From Pseudomonadota bacterium (lineage in GTDB: Bacteria; Pseudomonadota; Gammaproteobacteria; Steroidobacterales; Steroidobacteraceae): a stretch of DNA of 32,801 nt. The position numbers were made by a program, and so were the translations under genes. This document shows, piece after piece, positions 17,659 to 25,370 of the stretch. The stretch is from positions 1-32,801 of the forward strand of contig JANYBG010000114.1 in the NCBI GenBank assembly GCA_025360865.1. The letters are read 5' to 3'. The stretch's first letter is position 1. Every line of letters begins with the position of its first letter. The notes beneath the pieces are model-generated. The model made no database searches, had not been told where the DNA came from, and was given only the letters and a program-made list of their open reading frames with translations.

Positions 17659-18288
17659 ATGTCGGAGTTTGCTACGCTCGCGTCGCCTTATAACATGCCG
17701 GCCGCACTACACGGCGACGTGGACCTTACCGATTCCTCCGCTCAGACCCGAGACCGCGCGCTGAACCAGTTCCTGGCCAGCGTCGAGCTCAAAGCATTCA
17801 AGATCGCCCAGGCGGCGCTGCGGCATGAGGACGATGCCCTCGATGCGGTGCAGGATGCGATGCTGCAGCTCGCACGCGCCTATTCCAGCCGGCCCGCGGC
17901 GGAGTGGAAGCCGCTTTTCTACCGTATCCTCGAGAATCGGATCCGCGACATGCAGCGCCGCCGCACGGTGCGCGGCCGCATCATGGCCTGGCTGCCCTCG
18001 CGCGCCGGCGATGAGGATGACGATGAGTCCGATCCGATCCAGCAGGCGCCCAGCCCCGAGCCTCAGCCGGTCAGGCGCCTGGAGATAGACGAGGCGATGG
18101 GCGCGCTCGAGAAGGCGCTGGACGAGCTGCCGCGACGGCAGCAGCAGGCCTTCCTGCTGCGCTCGCTGGAAGGCCTCGACGTCGCCGAGACCGCCACCGC
18201 CATGGGTTGCTCTCAGGGCAGCGTCAAGACACATTACTTTCGCGCAGTGCAGGCGCTGCGCGCGAAACTTGGAGAGCTCTACGTATGA
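17659..18288 (+). CDS. ECF-like RNA polymerase sigma factor
   Basis: Sigma-70-family protein of 209 residues with regions 2 and 4 only, the ECF pattern. Region 2 (about 30-110) includes ALRHEDDALDAVQDAMLQLA and FYRILENRIRDMQRRR. A linker rich in Asp/Glu (DEDDDESDP, about 125-135) follows. Region 4 (about 155-205) contains LDELPRRQQQAFLLRSLEGL and the helix-turn-helix VAETATAMGCSQGSVKTHYFRAVQALR. The start used is ATG at 17659 (MSEFATLAS); a second ATG at 17695 is also possible. A TATACA just before the first ATG might be a -10 box. Its stop overlaps the next gene (ATGA). It probably controls an envelope response sensed by the downstream membrane and secreted proteins. Confidence 0.88.
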   Translation: MSEFATLASPYNMPAALHGDVDLTDSSAQTRDRALNQFLASVELKAFKIAQAALRHEDDALDAVQDAMLQLARAYSSRPAAEWKPLFYRILENRIRDMQRRRTVRGRIMAWLPSRAGDEDDDESDPIQQAPSPEPQPVRRLEIDEAMGALEKALDELPRRQQQAFLLRSLEGLDVAETATAMGCSQGSVKTHYFRAVQALRAKLGELYV

Positions 18289-18683
18289 GCCCGGCTGATG
18301 AATCCCCGACTCCCTTCGAGCGCAACGCGCGCGCGGTGCTCGAACAAAGCGTGCAGCGCATCGACGGGCGCACGCGCTCGCGGCTGAACCAGGCGCGCCA
18401 TGCCGCGCTGGCGGAAGCCGCCAGGCCGCGCCGCGGCTTCCCGCGCGGCTTCACGATGATGCCCGCGGCGGGGGCGGCCGCGGCGGCGGTGCTGGTGGCC
18501 GTGACGCTCTGGCATCACCAGCCCGCGGGTGATACGACCGGCGTCGAAGGACAGCGCGCCGCGGTCGAGGACATGGACCTGCTCGCCGACAGCGAGGCGC
18601 TGGACCTGGTGGAGCAGGGGGACGGATCGTTCTACGAGTGGGCAGTGGCCCAGACTGACTCCAATGGCCAGAGCGACGGCTGA
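18285..18683 (+). CDS. Probable membrane anti-sigma factor
   Basis: Protein of 132 residues. Residues 1-55 form a basic cytoplasmic part (FERNARAVLEQSVQRIDGRTRSRLNQAR), residues 57-76 are one membrane helix (MMPAAGAAAAAVLVAVTLW), and an acidic tail of about 55 residues follows, with LLADSEALDLVEQ and SFYEWAV. The small one-helix layout directly after an ECF sigma gene is what anti-sigma factors show; the tail pattern recalls DUF3619. The ATG overlaps the sigma stop by four bases and the TGA overlaps the next ATG by one. No ZAS zinc motif is seen. The anti-sigma role is inferred from context. Confidence 0.65.
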   Translation: MSPADESPTPFERNARAVLEQSVQRIDGRTRSRLNQARHAALAEAARPRRGFPRGFTMMPAAGAAAAAVLVAVTLWHHQPAGDTTGVEGQRAAVEDMDLLADSEALDLVEQGDGSFYEWAVAQTDSNGQSDG

Positions 18684-18958
18684 TGTGGACATCACGCGCG
18701 GCATCGGTGGCGTTGCTCCTGGGGGCGCTGGCCGGCGGCACGGCACGCGCGGACGACACGCGCCCGATCCCGGCTGCCCAGGTGCCGGACCCGGGCTTCC
18801 TCGAATTCCTCGGGGGCGTGGACGGGCTGGCCGACGTGAATCCGAATTACCTGGCGCAGGCCAACGCCGCGCATCCGGGCAGCACCCCCGCCAAGGCGCC
18901 GGCTGCTCCCCCGCCGCCGGCGCCTTCGAGTGCCCCGGGAGCGAAGAGCGATGAATAA
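18683..18958 (+). CDS. Small secreted Pro/Ala-rich protein
   Basis: Protein of 91 residues with a signal peptide at 1-23 (cut probably after TARA) and a mature part of about 68 residues. The mature part has DPGFLEFLGGVDGLADVN, then a Pro/Ala-rich end (APAAPPPPAPSSAPGAK). No known domain was recognised. It is fused tightly into the sigma operon: its ATG overlaps the previous stop and its stop overlaps the next gene by 8 bp. It may be a periplasmic partner of the putative anti-sigma factor or of the DUF3106 protein; this is a guess from position. Confidence 0.7.
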   Translation: MWTSRAASVALLLGALAGGTARADDTRPIPAAQVPDPGFLEFLGGVDGLADVNPNYLAQANAAHPGSTPAKAPAAPPPPAPSSAPGAKSDE

Positions 18959-19472
18959 GCCACCCGCTATCGTGTTGAGCGTGGCACTTCTGCTGGGCGC
19001 GCCGGTCGCGCTTCCCGCCCAAGAGGCGCCGGTCGCCGCGCCCGCCGCGCCGGTGAACTGGTCAAGTCTTTCCCCACCGCAGCAGCAGGTGCTGCAGCGA
19101 TTCGGCACCCAGTGGAGCAGCCTGCCGCCGGATCGCCAGCAGGCGCTGGCTCGCGGCAGCGAGCGTTACCTTGCGATGTCACCCCAGCAGCGCGGCCAGG
19201 CCCAGGAGCGCTTCGCGCACTGGCGCACGCTGCCGCCGGAACAGCGGCAGCAGCTGCGCGGGCGCTGGCAGCAGTTCCAGGCGCTTCCGCCTCAGCAGCG
19301 CGAGGCGGTGCGGCAGAACTTCCACCGCTTCCAGCAACTGCCCCCGGGGCAGAAGCAGATGCTGCGCGAGCGCTGGCGCAACGCCACGCCGACCGAGCGC
19401 AAGCAGATGGTCGATCACGCGCGCGCGATGCGCCCGGCCAAGCCGCAGCCCCACCCGGGTCGTCGCAACTAG
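18951..19472 (+). CDS. DUF3106 repeat protein, periplasmic
   Basis: Protein of 173 residues with a signal peptide at about 1-24 (VLSVALLLGAPVALPAQ). The mature part is a row of about six degenerate 17-20-residue helical repeats, each starting L/M-S/P-P-x-x-Q/R (for example LPPEQRQQLRGRWQQFQA, then LPPQQREAVRQNFHRFQQ), with W/F at regular places. This is DUF3106. Such Gln/Arg-rich helical periplasmic proteins resemble CpxP/Spy/CnrX-type sensors or chaperones in general form, but homology is not shown. The start is ATG at 18951, inside the end of the previous gene. It is the last gene of the sigma operon; its stop TAG overlaps the stop of the convergent cyclophilin gene in the shared sequence CTAG. 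Confidence 0.85.
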   Translation: MNKPPAIVLSVALLLGAPVALPAQEAPVAAPAAPVNWSSLSPPQQQVLQRFGTQWSSLPPDRQQALARGSERYLAMSPQQRGQAQERFAHWRTLPPEQRQQLRGRWQQFQALPPQQREAVRQNFHRFQQLPPGQKQMLRERWRNATPTERKQMVDHARAMRPAKPQPHPGRRN

Positions 19473-20437
19473 CCTTCGCTTCTTGGATGCGGCGCGGCTC
19501 GGGACCGTACCGGGACGGGCACGTTGCACACGTCCACGTGCCCGGCAGGCACCTTGAACCACTCCTCGACGCGGTTCGCCCGCGCCCCCACGTAGGCGAG
19601 GAAGGTCGGCGTATCGGTGCGCAGCACCTCAAGCTCGGTGCGCTGCGCGGCTGGCACGTCCGCGGCGACGCGGACGGACTTGATCGGCACACGCTGCGCC
19701 GGGTCGTCGTAGAAACCCAGAGCCCCCTTGCCGCGCGGCATCACCGAGAGCAGGTCCATGCCCTGCACCACGCGGCCGAGGAGCGTGACGTTGCGATCCA
19801 GGTGACGCGGTGCCTGGCCGATGACGACATACAGTTCCGTGCCGCCCCCGCTGTCCACGTCGTTGTCGCGCCCCGCGCCGACCATGCCGTAGCAGTGCAC
19901 CGGCCAGGCGCGCCCGAGCGCCGGGTCCGCCGCCACCGGGAAGCCATCGAGGAAGCCCACGACGCTCGCGTAGCTGTCCGGATCCGCAAGCTTGGTGATG
20001 GTGAGCCCGCGCAGCGAGCGTTCGAACTCCGCGGGCACGGTGCGCTGCGCGGCACCCACCGGCTTCTTGCCCTCAGGGTCCCCCCACTGCACGACGTAGT
20101 TGTCCTGCGCGCGCTCGACTGGGATGCCGTCGAAGTAGCCGCCATGGGCGAGCGTGAGCACGTTCGCCACGTGGTGGGGCGCGAACTGTGGCGCGAGCTC
20201 GATGACGACGCGACCGCCGGGCAGCTCCATGTAGAGGGTGTTCCGCGGGTCAAGCGCGCGCCAGTCGGAGGGCGAGGAGGCCTTGAGCACCTCGGCGACC
20301 GTGAGCGACTTTTTCACCTTGGCCTCCGGGGCCGTCGTGGCGCTGTTCGCCGCGCCGCACAGAAGCAGCGCGCCGGTGAGGCCGGCGGCGCACGTCCTGA
20401 GGAAGAAAGAGGTTGGGGGATGCTGGCGATTCTTCAT
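19469..20437 (-). CDS. Periplasmic cyclophilin-type peptidyl-prolyl isomerase
   Basis: Predicted secreted PPIase of 322 residues. A signal peptide covers about 1-33 (FFLRTCAAGLTGALLLCGAANS). The cyclophilin fold runs from about 65 to 240: MELPGGRVVIELAPQFAPHHVANV, FDGIPVERAQDNYVVQWGD (the R and Q of the active site are kept), and ELYVVIGQAPRHLDRNVTLLGRVVQGMD. The last 80 residues are an extra C-terminal segment after the fold. The start is ATG at 20437, overlapping the stop of a small upstream frame (ATGA). It converges on the DUF3106 gene with overlapping stop codons. Its role is probably the folding of envelope proteins. Confidence 0.88.
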   Translation of the reverse strand: MKNRQHPPTSFFLRTCAAGLTGALLLCGAANSATTAPEAKVKKSLTVAEVLKASSPSDWRALDPRNTLYMELPGGRVVIELAPQFAPHHVANVLTLAHGGYFDGIPVERAQDNYVVQWGDPEGKKPVGAAQRTVPAEFERSLRGLTITKLADPDSYASVVGFLDGFPVAADPALGRAWPVHCYGMVGAGRDNDVDSGGGTELYVVIGQAPRHLDRNVTLLGRVVQGMDLLSVMPRGKGALGFYDDPAQRVPIKSVRVAADVPAAQRTELEVLRTDTPTFLAYVGARANRVEEWFKVPAGHVDVCNVPVPVRSRAAPHPRSEG

Positions 20438-20595
20438 TTGTCACGCTCGTCGGCATGGAAGAGGTGCGGCATGCGGTGCACGACCGGGGCCAGTATGAGC
20501 TTCGCCATGACGATGGACACCCGCCGCGAGTACCGGGCGTACCAGGCGCGGAACCGCTCGCCGCTATGGGTCGTCGGGTTGTTCACCGGGCCCAT
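20434..20595 (-). CDS. Small hypothetical ORF before the cyclophilin gene
   Basis: A 53-codon frame starting ATG at 20595 (MGPVNNPTTHSGERFRAWYA) and ending in a TGA that overlaps the cyclophilin ATG, an arrangement seen in coupled genes. Its second half is hydrophobic then basic (VSIVMAKLILAPVVHRMPHL). The translation looks protein-like, but no domain or Shine-Dalgarno was recognised. It may be a real small protein or the surviving C-terminal part of a broken gene covering 20434-20780. Confidence 0.4.
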   Translation of the reverse strand: MGPVNNPTTHSGERFRAWYARYSRRVSIVMAKLILAPVVHRMPHLFHADERDK

Positions 20596-20780
20596 CCCGG
20601 CCGGCGGGATGCGGAGTTGAGGGGAACGCGTCGTGCCACTCGTGGTTCTCGAAGTGCGCGTGCTCTGCCATCCCGATGAGCGGCCCGGACGCTCAGCGGC
20701 GTCGCGACGCGGCCGAAATGCCGGGGCAGGCGCAGGTAGAGCAGGAACGCGGCCATGGCGGGCTTGACTGAGGCGGCCAT
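20583..20780 (-). pseudogene. Possible decayed small gene between pntB and the cyclophilin gene
   Basis: A 65-codon frame starts with an ATG (20780) overlapping the pntB stop (TGATG). Its first 32 residues are protein-like (MAAFLLYLRLPRHFGRVATP). After that the sequence becomes Arg-rich, while protein-like sequence moves to another frame (SGPLIGMAEHAHFENHEWHD, about 20620-20680) and then to the frame of the 53-codon ORF. A single gene broken by two frameshifts would explain this. I do not recognise the family. Confidence 0.35.
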
Positions 20781-22165
20781 CAGACCGCCTTGACCGCCTG
20801 GATCAGCTCGGCGGCCGCCTTTTGCGCGTCCCCGTACAGCATGCGCGTGTTGTCCAGATAGAAGAGCGCGTTCTCGATGCCGGAGAAGCCGGCGCCCTTG
20901 CCGCGCTTGATGACGATGACGTTCTTGGCCTTGTCGGCGTTCAGGATCGGCATCCCATAGATGGGGCTGGACTTGTCGGTGCGGGCGACCGGGTTGACCA
21001 CATCGTTCGCGCCGATGATCAGGGCGACGTCCGCGTTCTCGAACTCCGCGTTGATCTCATCGAGGTCGGCGATGAGATCGTAGGGAACACCGGCCTCGGC
21101 GAGCAGCACGTTCATGTGCCCGGGCATGCGCCCGGCCACCGGATGGATAGCGAACTTCACGTTCACGCCGCGGTCGATGAGCAGCTGGCACAGCTCCCAG
21201 ATCTTGTGCTGCGCCTGCGCGACGGCCATGCCGTAGCCGGGCACGATGATGACCTTCTGCGCGAACGCCATCATGACGCCGACGTCGGAGGCCTCGATGG
21301 GCTTGAGCGCCCCGCTCACTTCGCCGGTCGCCGCCGCGCCGGTGTCGCCGAAGCCCGAGAACAGCACGTTGCCGAGCGAGCGGTTCATGGCCCGGGCCAT
21401 CAGCTGCGTGAGCAGCGTGCCGGCCGAACCCACCACCGTGCCGGCGATGATCATCGCGGCGTTGTTGAGCACGAAGCCCTCGAACGCGACCGCGAGCCCG
21501 GTGAGTGCGTTGTAGAGCGAGATGACCACCGGCATGTCCGCGCCGCCGATCGGCAGCGTCATCGAGAGCCCCAGCACCAGCGCGACGACGAACAGCGCCG
21601 TCACCATCATCGGGGAGGGGTCGTAGTGCGAGGCGATCATCCCGCCTATGACCACGGCCACGAGCAGCAGCAGCAGGTTGAGGAACTGCTGACCGCTGAA
21701 GCGGAAGCTGCTGTTGATCAGGCCCTGCAGCTTGCCGAAGGCGATGGCGCTGCCGGAGAAGGAGATCGCGCCGATGATGCCGCCGGCGACCGCCAGCGTC
21801 GGGATCGCGTAGCCCTGCGCCTCGCCGCGGTACAGCTCGACCGCGGCGATCGCCGCGGCCGCGCCGCCACCCATGCCGTTGTAGAGGGCGATCATCTGCG
21901 GCATGTCGGTCATCGCGACGCGCTTGCCGCTCCACCAGGCGATACCGGCGCCGACGAACATCGCCGGCACGATGAGCTCGTAGTTGGACATCCCCGGGTA
22001 GAGGAAGGTGATCAGGGTGGCGACCAGCATGCCGGCGCCGGCCCAGAGGATGCCGCTGCGCGCGCTCAGCGGGGAGCTCATGCGCTTTAGGCCGATGATG
22101 AACAGCGCCGCGGTGAGGAAATAGCTCGCCTGGATCAAGAGATCGACCGACAGCCAGGCCGGCAT
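20780..22165 (-). CDS. pntB: NAD(P) transhydrogenase beta subunit
   Basis: Membrane subunit of the proton-translocating transhydrogenase that makes NADPH from NADH at the cost of proton-motive force. It has 461 residues: about nine membrane helices in the first 265 residues (domain II, with IGGADMPVVISLYNALTG), then the soluble NADP(H)-binding domain III from about 280, with VPGYGMAVAQAQH, HPVAGRMPGHMNVLLAEA and GANDVVNPVARTD. These are the family's NADP-binding motifs. The ATG at 22165 overlaps the pntAB stop (TGATG). It is the third gene of pntAA-pntAB-pntB. Its own stop overlaps the ATG of a small frame. Confidence 0.97.
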   Translation of the reverse strand: MPAWLSVDLLIQASYFLTAALFIIGLKRMSSPLSARSGILWAGAGMLVATLITFLYPGMSNYELIVPAMFVGAGIAWWSGKRVAMTDMPQMIALYNGMGGGAAAAIAAVELYRGEAQGYAIPTLAVAGGIIGAISFSGSAIAFGKLQGLINSSFRFSGQQFLNLLLLLVAVVIGGMIASHYDPSPMMVTALFVVALVLGLSMTLPIGGADMPVVISLYNALTGLAVAFEGFVLNNAAMIIAGTVVGSAGTLLTQLMARAMNRSLGNVLFSGFGDTGAAATGEVSGALKPIEASDVGVMMAFAQKVIIVPGYGMAVAQAQHKIWELCQLLIDRGVNVKFAIHPVAGRMPGHMNVLLAEAGVPYDLIADLDEINAEFENADVALIIGANDVVNPVARTDKSSPIYGMPILNADKAKNVIVIKRGKGAGFSGIENALFYLDNTRMLYGDAQKAAAELIQAVKAV

Positions 22166-22479
22166 CAGTGGGTCCCCTTGCCAGTGGACTTGCCCGCGCG
22201 GTTGCCGGTGGACTTGAACATCTCGAGCATGCGCTCGGTGACCACGTAGCCCCCGACCGCGTTGCCCGCGGCCAGCAGCACGCCGATGACGCCGATCGTC
22301 TTCTCAAGCGGCGTATGGGCGCCGCCCAAGGCGACCATCGCCCCCACCAAAACGATGCCGTGCACGAAGTTCGACCCCGACATCAGCGGGGTGTGCAGGA
22401 TCACCGGCACCTTGGCGATGACCTCGTAGCCGGTGAAGGCCGCGAGCATGAAGATATACAGCGCCACTATTCCCGTCAT
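22165..22479 (-). CDS. pntAB: NAD(P) transhydrogenase alpha-2 subunit (membrane part)
   Basis: Protein of 104 residues with three hydrophobic helices (about 3-20, 38-58, 62-85), equal to the membrane end of the E. coli PntA chain. Conserved blocks are YIFMLAAFTGYEVI, HTPLMSGSNFVHGIVLVGA and AGNAVGGYVVTERMLEMF. The start is ATG at 22479, one base after the pntAA stop. A Lys/Gly-rich tail (KSTGNRAGKSTGKGTH) ends it. The split of PntA in two is typical of the three-subunit enzymes, such as that of Rhodospirillum. Confidence 0.94.
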   Translation of the reverse strand: MTGIVALYIFMLAAFTGYEVIAKVPVILHTPLMSGSNFVHGIVLVGAMVALGGAHTPLEKTIGVIGVLLAAGNAVGGYVVTERMLEMFKSTGNRAGKSTGKGTH

Positions 22480-22480
22480 G

Positions 22481-23605
22481 TCACGCCTCCAGCGCTTTCT
22501 TGGTCGGTTCGTGTCTGATCTGCCCGCCGCTGACCAGGCACGACTGCGCGAACACCTCGTCGGTCCAGTCGATCGCAAGCTCGCCCTTGTTGAGCGCGGG
22601 CTTCAAGAAATTGAAGAGGTTGCGCGCGTACATCTCACTGGCGTTGTAGGCGAGGTCCGCGGCGAGGTTCACCGCGCCGATGATCCTCACGCCCTGGTGT
22701 TCGACCACCTCGCCCGCGCGGGTGAGTTCACAGTTGCCGCCCTGCTCGGCGGCGATGTCGACGATCACGGACCCCGCGCGCATGCGCTCGACCGCGGCCC
22801 GGGAGATGATCTTCGGCGCCGGGCGCCCCGGGACGGACGCGGTCGTCACCACGGCATCCGCCGCGGCGATGCGCGAATCGAGTACCTCCTGCTGGCTGGC
22901 CTTCTCCTCCTGGGTGAGCTCGCGCGCGTAGCCGCCGCTGCCGTCGGCGCTGACGCCGGTGTCGACGAACTTAGCGCCCAGGGACTTCACCTGCTCACGG
23001 GTCGCGCTGCGCACGTCATACGCCTCGATCTGCGCGCCGAGCCTTTTCGCCGTGGCGATCGCCTGCAACCCGGCGACCCCTGCGCCGATGACCAGCACCT
23101 GCGCGGGCCGGATGGTGCCTGCCGCGGTGGTGAGCATGGGGAAGAACTTCTGCAGGTGGCTCGCGGCGATCAGTACCGCCTTGTAGCCGGCGACGGCCGC
23201 CTGGGAGGAGAGGGCATCCATCGACTGGGCGCGCGAGATGCGCGGCACCAGTTCCATCGCGAACGCCGTGGCGCCCTGGTTCTTCAGGGCGCGCACCTCG
23301 TCCAGGCGCGTGTGCGCGGCCATGAACCCGATGACGACAGCGCTGGGCTTGAGCTTGTGGATCTGGGCGGTGGTCAGGGGTTGCACGGTGAGCAGCACGT
23401 CCGCTTCAGCCAGCACCTGGTCGGCCGAATCCGCCCACGCGGCGCTCTTATATAAGGCGTCCGGAAAGCTTGCCCGCTCACCGGCCCCACGCTGCAGCAG
23501 CACGCGCGCGCCTTCCTTGGCGAGCTTGTCGGCCACCTCGGGGGTAAGACTGACACGGGTTTCCTGTGGCGCGCCTTCGCGCAGCGCACCTATCGTTACT
23601 GGCAT
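22481..23605 (-). CDS. pntAA: NAD(P) transhydrogenase alpha-1 subunit (NAD-binding)
   Basis: Soluble domain I of transhydrogenase, 374 residues, binding NAD(H). It belongs to the alanine dehydrogenase/PNT family. Visible parts: MPVTIGALREGAPQETRVSLTP at the N-terminus (read in order), GAGVAG at 174-179 as the dinucleotide fingerprint, SGGYARELTQEEKASQQEVL (about 222-241), and TTASVPGRPAPKIIS followed by GSVIVDIAAEQGGNCELT. The start ATG at 23605 has a CGAGG Shine-Dalgarno. It is the first gene of the operon and is divergent from the HNH gene. Confidence 0.96.
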   Translation of the reverse strand: MPVTIGALREGAPQETRVSLTPEVADKLAKEGARVLLQRGAGERASFPDALYKSAAWADSADQVLAEADVLLTVQPLTTAQIHKLKPSAVVIGFMAAHTRLDEVRALKNQGATAFAMELVPRISRAQSMDALSSQAAVAGYKAVLIAASHLQKFFPMLTTAAGTIRPAQVLVIGAGVAGLQAIATAKRLGAQIEAYDVRSATREQVKSLGAKFVDTGVSADGSGGYARELTQEEKASQQEVLDSRIAAADAVVTTASVPGRPAPKIISRAAVERMRAGSVIVDIAAEQGGNCELTRAGEVVEHQGVRIIGAVNLAADLAYNASEMYARNLFNFLKPALNKGELAIDWTDEVFAQSCLVSGGQIRHEPTKKALEA

Positions 23606-23719
23606 TCACGAACCTCGCGCGTAACGTGACCCGTTAGCCACGTGATTGAAAATTCCCAATTGAATTAAGACCTTGCGGTGTTGAATTCTTGCACAAAAGT
23701 GCCGTATCTTACAGTCGCC
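23606..23719. promoter_or_regulatory. Divergent promoter region, pntAA and HNH gene
   Basis: This 114-bp AT-rich intergenic space must hold promoters for both directions. Toward the HNH gene, TTGAAT (23681-23686) and TATCTT (23705-23710) are 18 bp apart, which would place the transcript start a few bases before the ATG at 23720 and give an almost leaderless mRNA. For the pntAA side no convincing pair was found. Confidence 0.35.
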
Positions 23720-24391
23720 ATGCAAGGGATAGACCTCGAACGCGCCGACCACGGTCTTCTCCAGGACCTGCGTGTCGTCGCGAGCCATGCGCGCGGACTT
23801 TCACAGCTCGTGCTGCGCACGGACATCGCGGGCATGCCACTTGAATGGATCGACTACAAAGAGGCCGCGCGACTCTACCATCAGGAACAGGTCGCTTACA
23901 CATGCGGCTCGGCATTGTACGAGCTCTACGGTGGGACCAATGCGCGCACCGGCCGCCGCACGATCCTCGAGGTCAATTCCATCGTCGCCACCGTCGGGCA
24001 CACCGGCAACCCCGGAAACACGCGCCATGACTACGTGCCGCCGCTGAACAACCAGACGCTGTTCCGCCGCGACGCGTTCCTGTGCATGTACTGCGGGGTG
24101 CGCTTCGCCACGCGCGAGCTGTCGCGGGACCACATCCGTCCCTTCAGCCAGGGGGGCCTCGACCGCTGGACGAACGTCGTGACGGCCTGCCGCCGCTGTA
24201 ACAACCAGAAGGCCTCACGCACGCCCGAGCAGGCGAAGATGCAGCTGATCGCCGTGCCGTTCACCCCGACCTACGCGGAATACATCTTCCTCAAGGGGCG
24301 CCGGGTGCTGGCCGACCAGATGGAATACCTGCTGGCGCACTTCCCCCGCTCGAGCCCGCTGCACGACCGCATCCAGCGCTGGCTGGCGTAA
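23720..24391 (+). CDS. HNH endonuclease family protein
   Basis: Protein of 223 residues. The C-terminal half holds a full HNH nuclease motif with zinc-binding cysteines: CMYC at 122-125, DHIRPFSQGG at 137-146 (catalytic His138), Asn152 in TNVVTAC and CRRCN at 157-161. The first 115 residues, with a tyrosine-rich part (EWIDYKEAARLYHQEQVAY), match the chromosomal HNH family found widely in proteobacteria. The start used is ATG at 23720 (MQGIDLERAD); a TTG at 23678 would extend it by 14 residues. No partner methylase, intron or phage gene is nearby, so it is not obviously restriction or homing. The biological target is unknown. Confidence 0.85.
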   Translation: MQGIDLERADHGLLQDLRVVASHARGLSQLVLRTDIAGMPLEWIDYKEAARLYHQEQVAYTCGSALYELYGGTNARTGRRTILEVNSIVATVGHTGNPGNTRHDYVPPLNNQTLFRRDAFLCMYCGVRFATRELSRDHIRPFSQGGLDRWTNVVTACRRCNNQKASRTPEQAKMQLIAVPFTPTYAEYIFLKGRRVLADQMEYLLAHFPRSSPLHDRIQRWLA

Positions 24392-24464
24392 ACGGTGGGC
24401 TTCCCGTGACGACCGCGCGGGTGGCTGCTATCGTGCGCCGCTCCGTCAGGAATACCCCCACGCC

Positions 24465-25355
24465 TTGATCTTCCTCATCGACGCCTCGGTCTACGTCTTC
24501 CGCGCCTACCATTCGGTGCTGCCGGATATGCGCGACCGCGACGGCAACCCGATGCACGCGGTGTTCGGGTTCGCCCGCTTCCTCGGGGACCTCATCGAGC
24601 GCGTGCGGCCGAAGTACATCGCGGTCGCCTTCGACCAGCGCAGCGCGAGCTCGTACCGCGGCAGCATCTATCCGGCCTACAAGGCCAACCGTTCCAAGGC
24701 TCCGGCCGACCTGGTGCTGCAGTTCGAGCGCTGCCGTGAGTTGTGCCGGCACCTAGGACTGGCGATGTTCGTCGACCCGCACTACGAGGCGGATGACATC
24801 ATTGGCACGCTCGGACTGCTGATGCGCGAGGAGGGCGTGCGCTCAGCCTACATCACCCGCGACAAGGACCTCGCCCAGCTGATGCGCGACGGGGATCTCT
24901 TCTGGGACTACGGCGCGCGCGACCAGTTTGGCTACCACGACATCGAGCGGCACTTCGGGGTCCAGCCGGAGCGCTTCGCGGATTACCTCGCGCTCACGGG
25001 CGACGATGTCGACAACATACCCGGGGTGCCGGGCATCGGTCACCGCACGGCGGCCTCGCTGATGAAGGCCTTCGGCTCGCTGGATGAGATCTACGAGGAC
25101 CTGGGGCGCGTCGCGCAACTGAAGGTGCGTGGCGCGGGCCTGCTCGCCAAACGGCTCACCGAGCATCGCGAGTCGCTCTACCTGAGCCGGCGACTCACGC
25201 GCATCGCCTGTGACCTGAAGCTCGGCACGGGTATCGAGGAACTGCGGCGCGCGCCGCCGGACATGGCCGCCTTGTCCGGGCTCTACGATTCGCTGGGATT
25301 CGGTCCGTTCCTGCGCCGCCAGGGAGAACGCCTGGCGCAACTGCCGGTCGGGTAG
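24465..25355 (+). CDS. Stand-alone 5'-3' exonuclease (FEN/PolA-exo domain)
   Basis: Nuclease of 296 residues from the PIN/FEN family, equivalent to the N-terminal domain of DNA polymerase I. Metal-binding acidic residues lie in LIDASVYVFRAYH (residues 4-16), VAFDQ, YEADDIIGTLG (about 107-117), TRDKDLAQLM, and GDDVDNIPGVPGIGHRTA (about 183-200), the last being the helix-hairpin-helix (H3TH). It is longer than Xni/ExoIX-type enzymes but has the full catalytic set. The start is TTG at 24465 (MIFLIDASVY), with AGGAA 13 bp upstream. It ends just before a strong two-way terminator. Its likely role is flap or RNA-primer removal in repair. Confidence 0.92.
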   Translation: MIFLIDASVYVFRAYHSVLPDMRDRDGNPMHAVFGFARFLGDLIERVRPKYIAVAFDQRSASSYRGSIYPAYKANRSKAPADLVLQFERCRELCRHLGLAMFVDPHYEADDIIGTLGLLMREEGVRSAYITRDKDLAQLMRDGDLFWDYGARDQFGYHDIERHFGVQPERFADYLALTGDDVDNIPGVPGIGHRTAASLMKAFGSLDEIYEDLGRVAQLKVRGAGLLAKRLTEHRESLYLSRRLTRIACDLKLGTGIEELRRAPPDMAALSGLYDSLGFGPFLRRQGERLAQLPVG

Positions 25356-25370
25356 AGGGCAACTCGCCGC

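Noticed and set aside
19112-20620. 502-codon plus-strand frame across DUF3106 and the cyclophilin gene
   Set aside because: It crosses two real genes in opposite directions and its translation is low-complexity Arg/His/Ala.
20822-22090. 422-codon plus-strand frame over pntB
   Set aside because: Rich in His/Asp/Arg without domains; pntB on the other strand is unmistakable.
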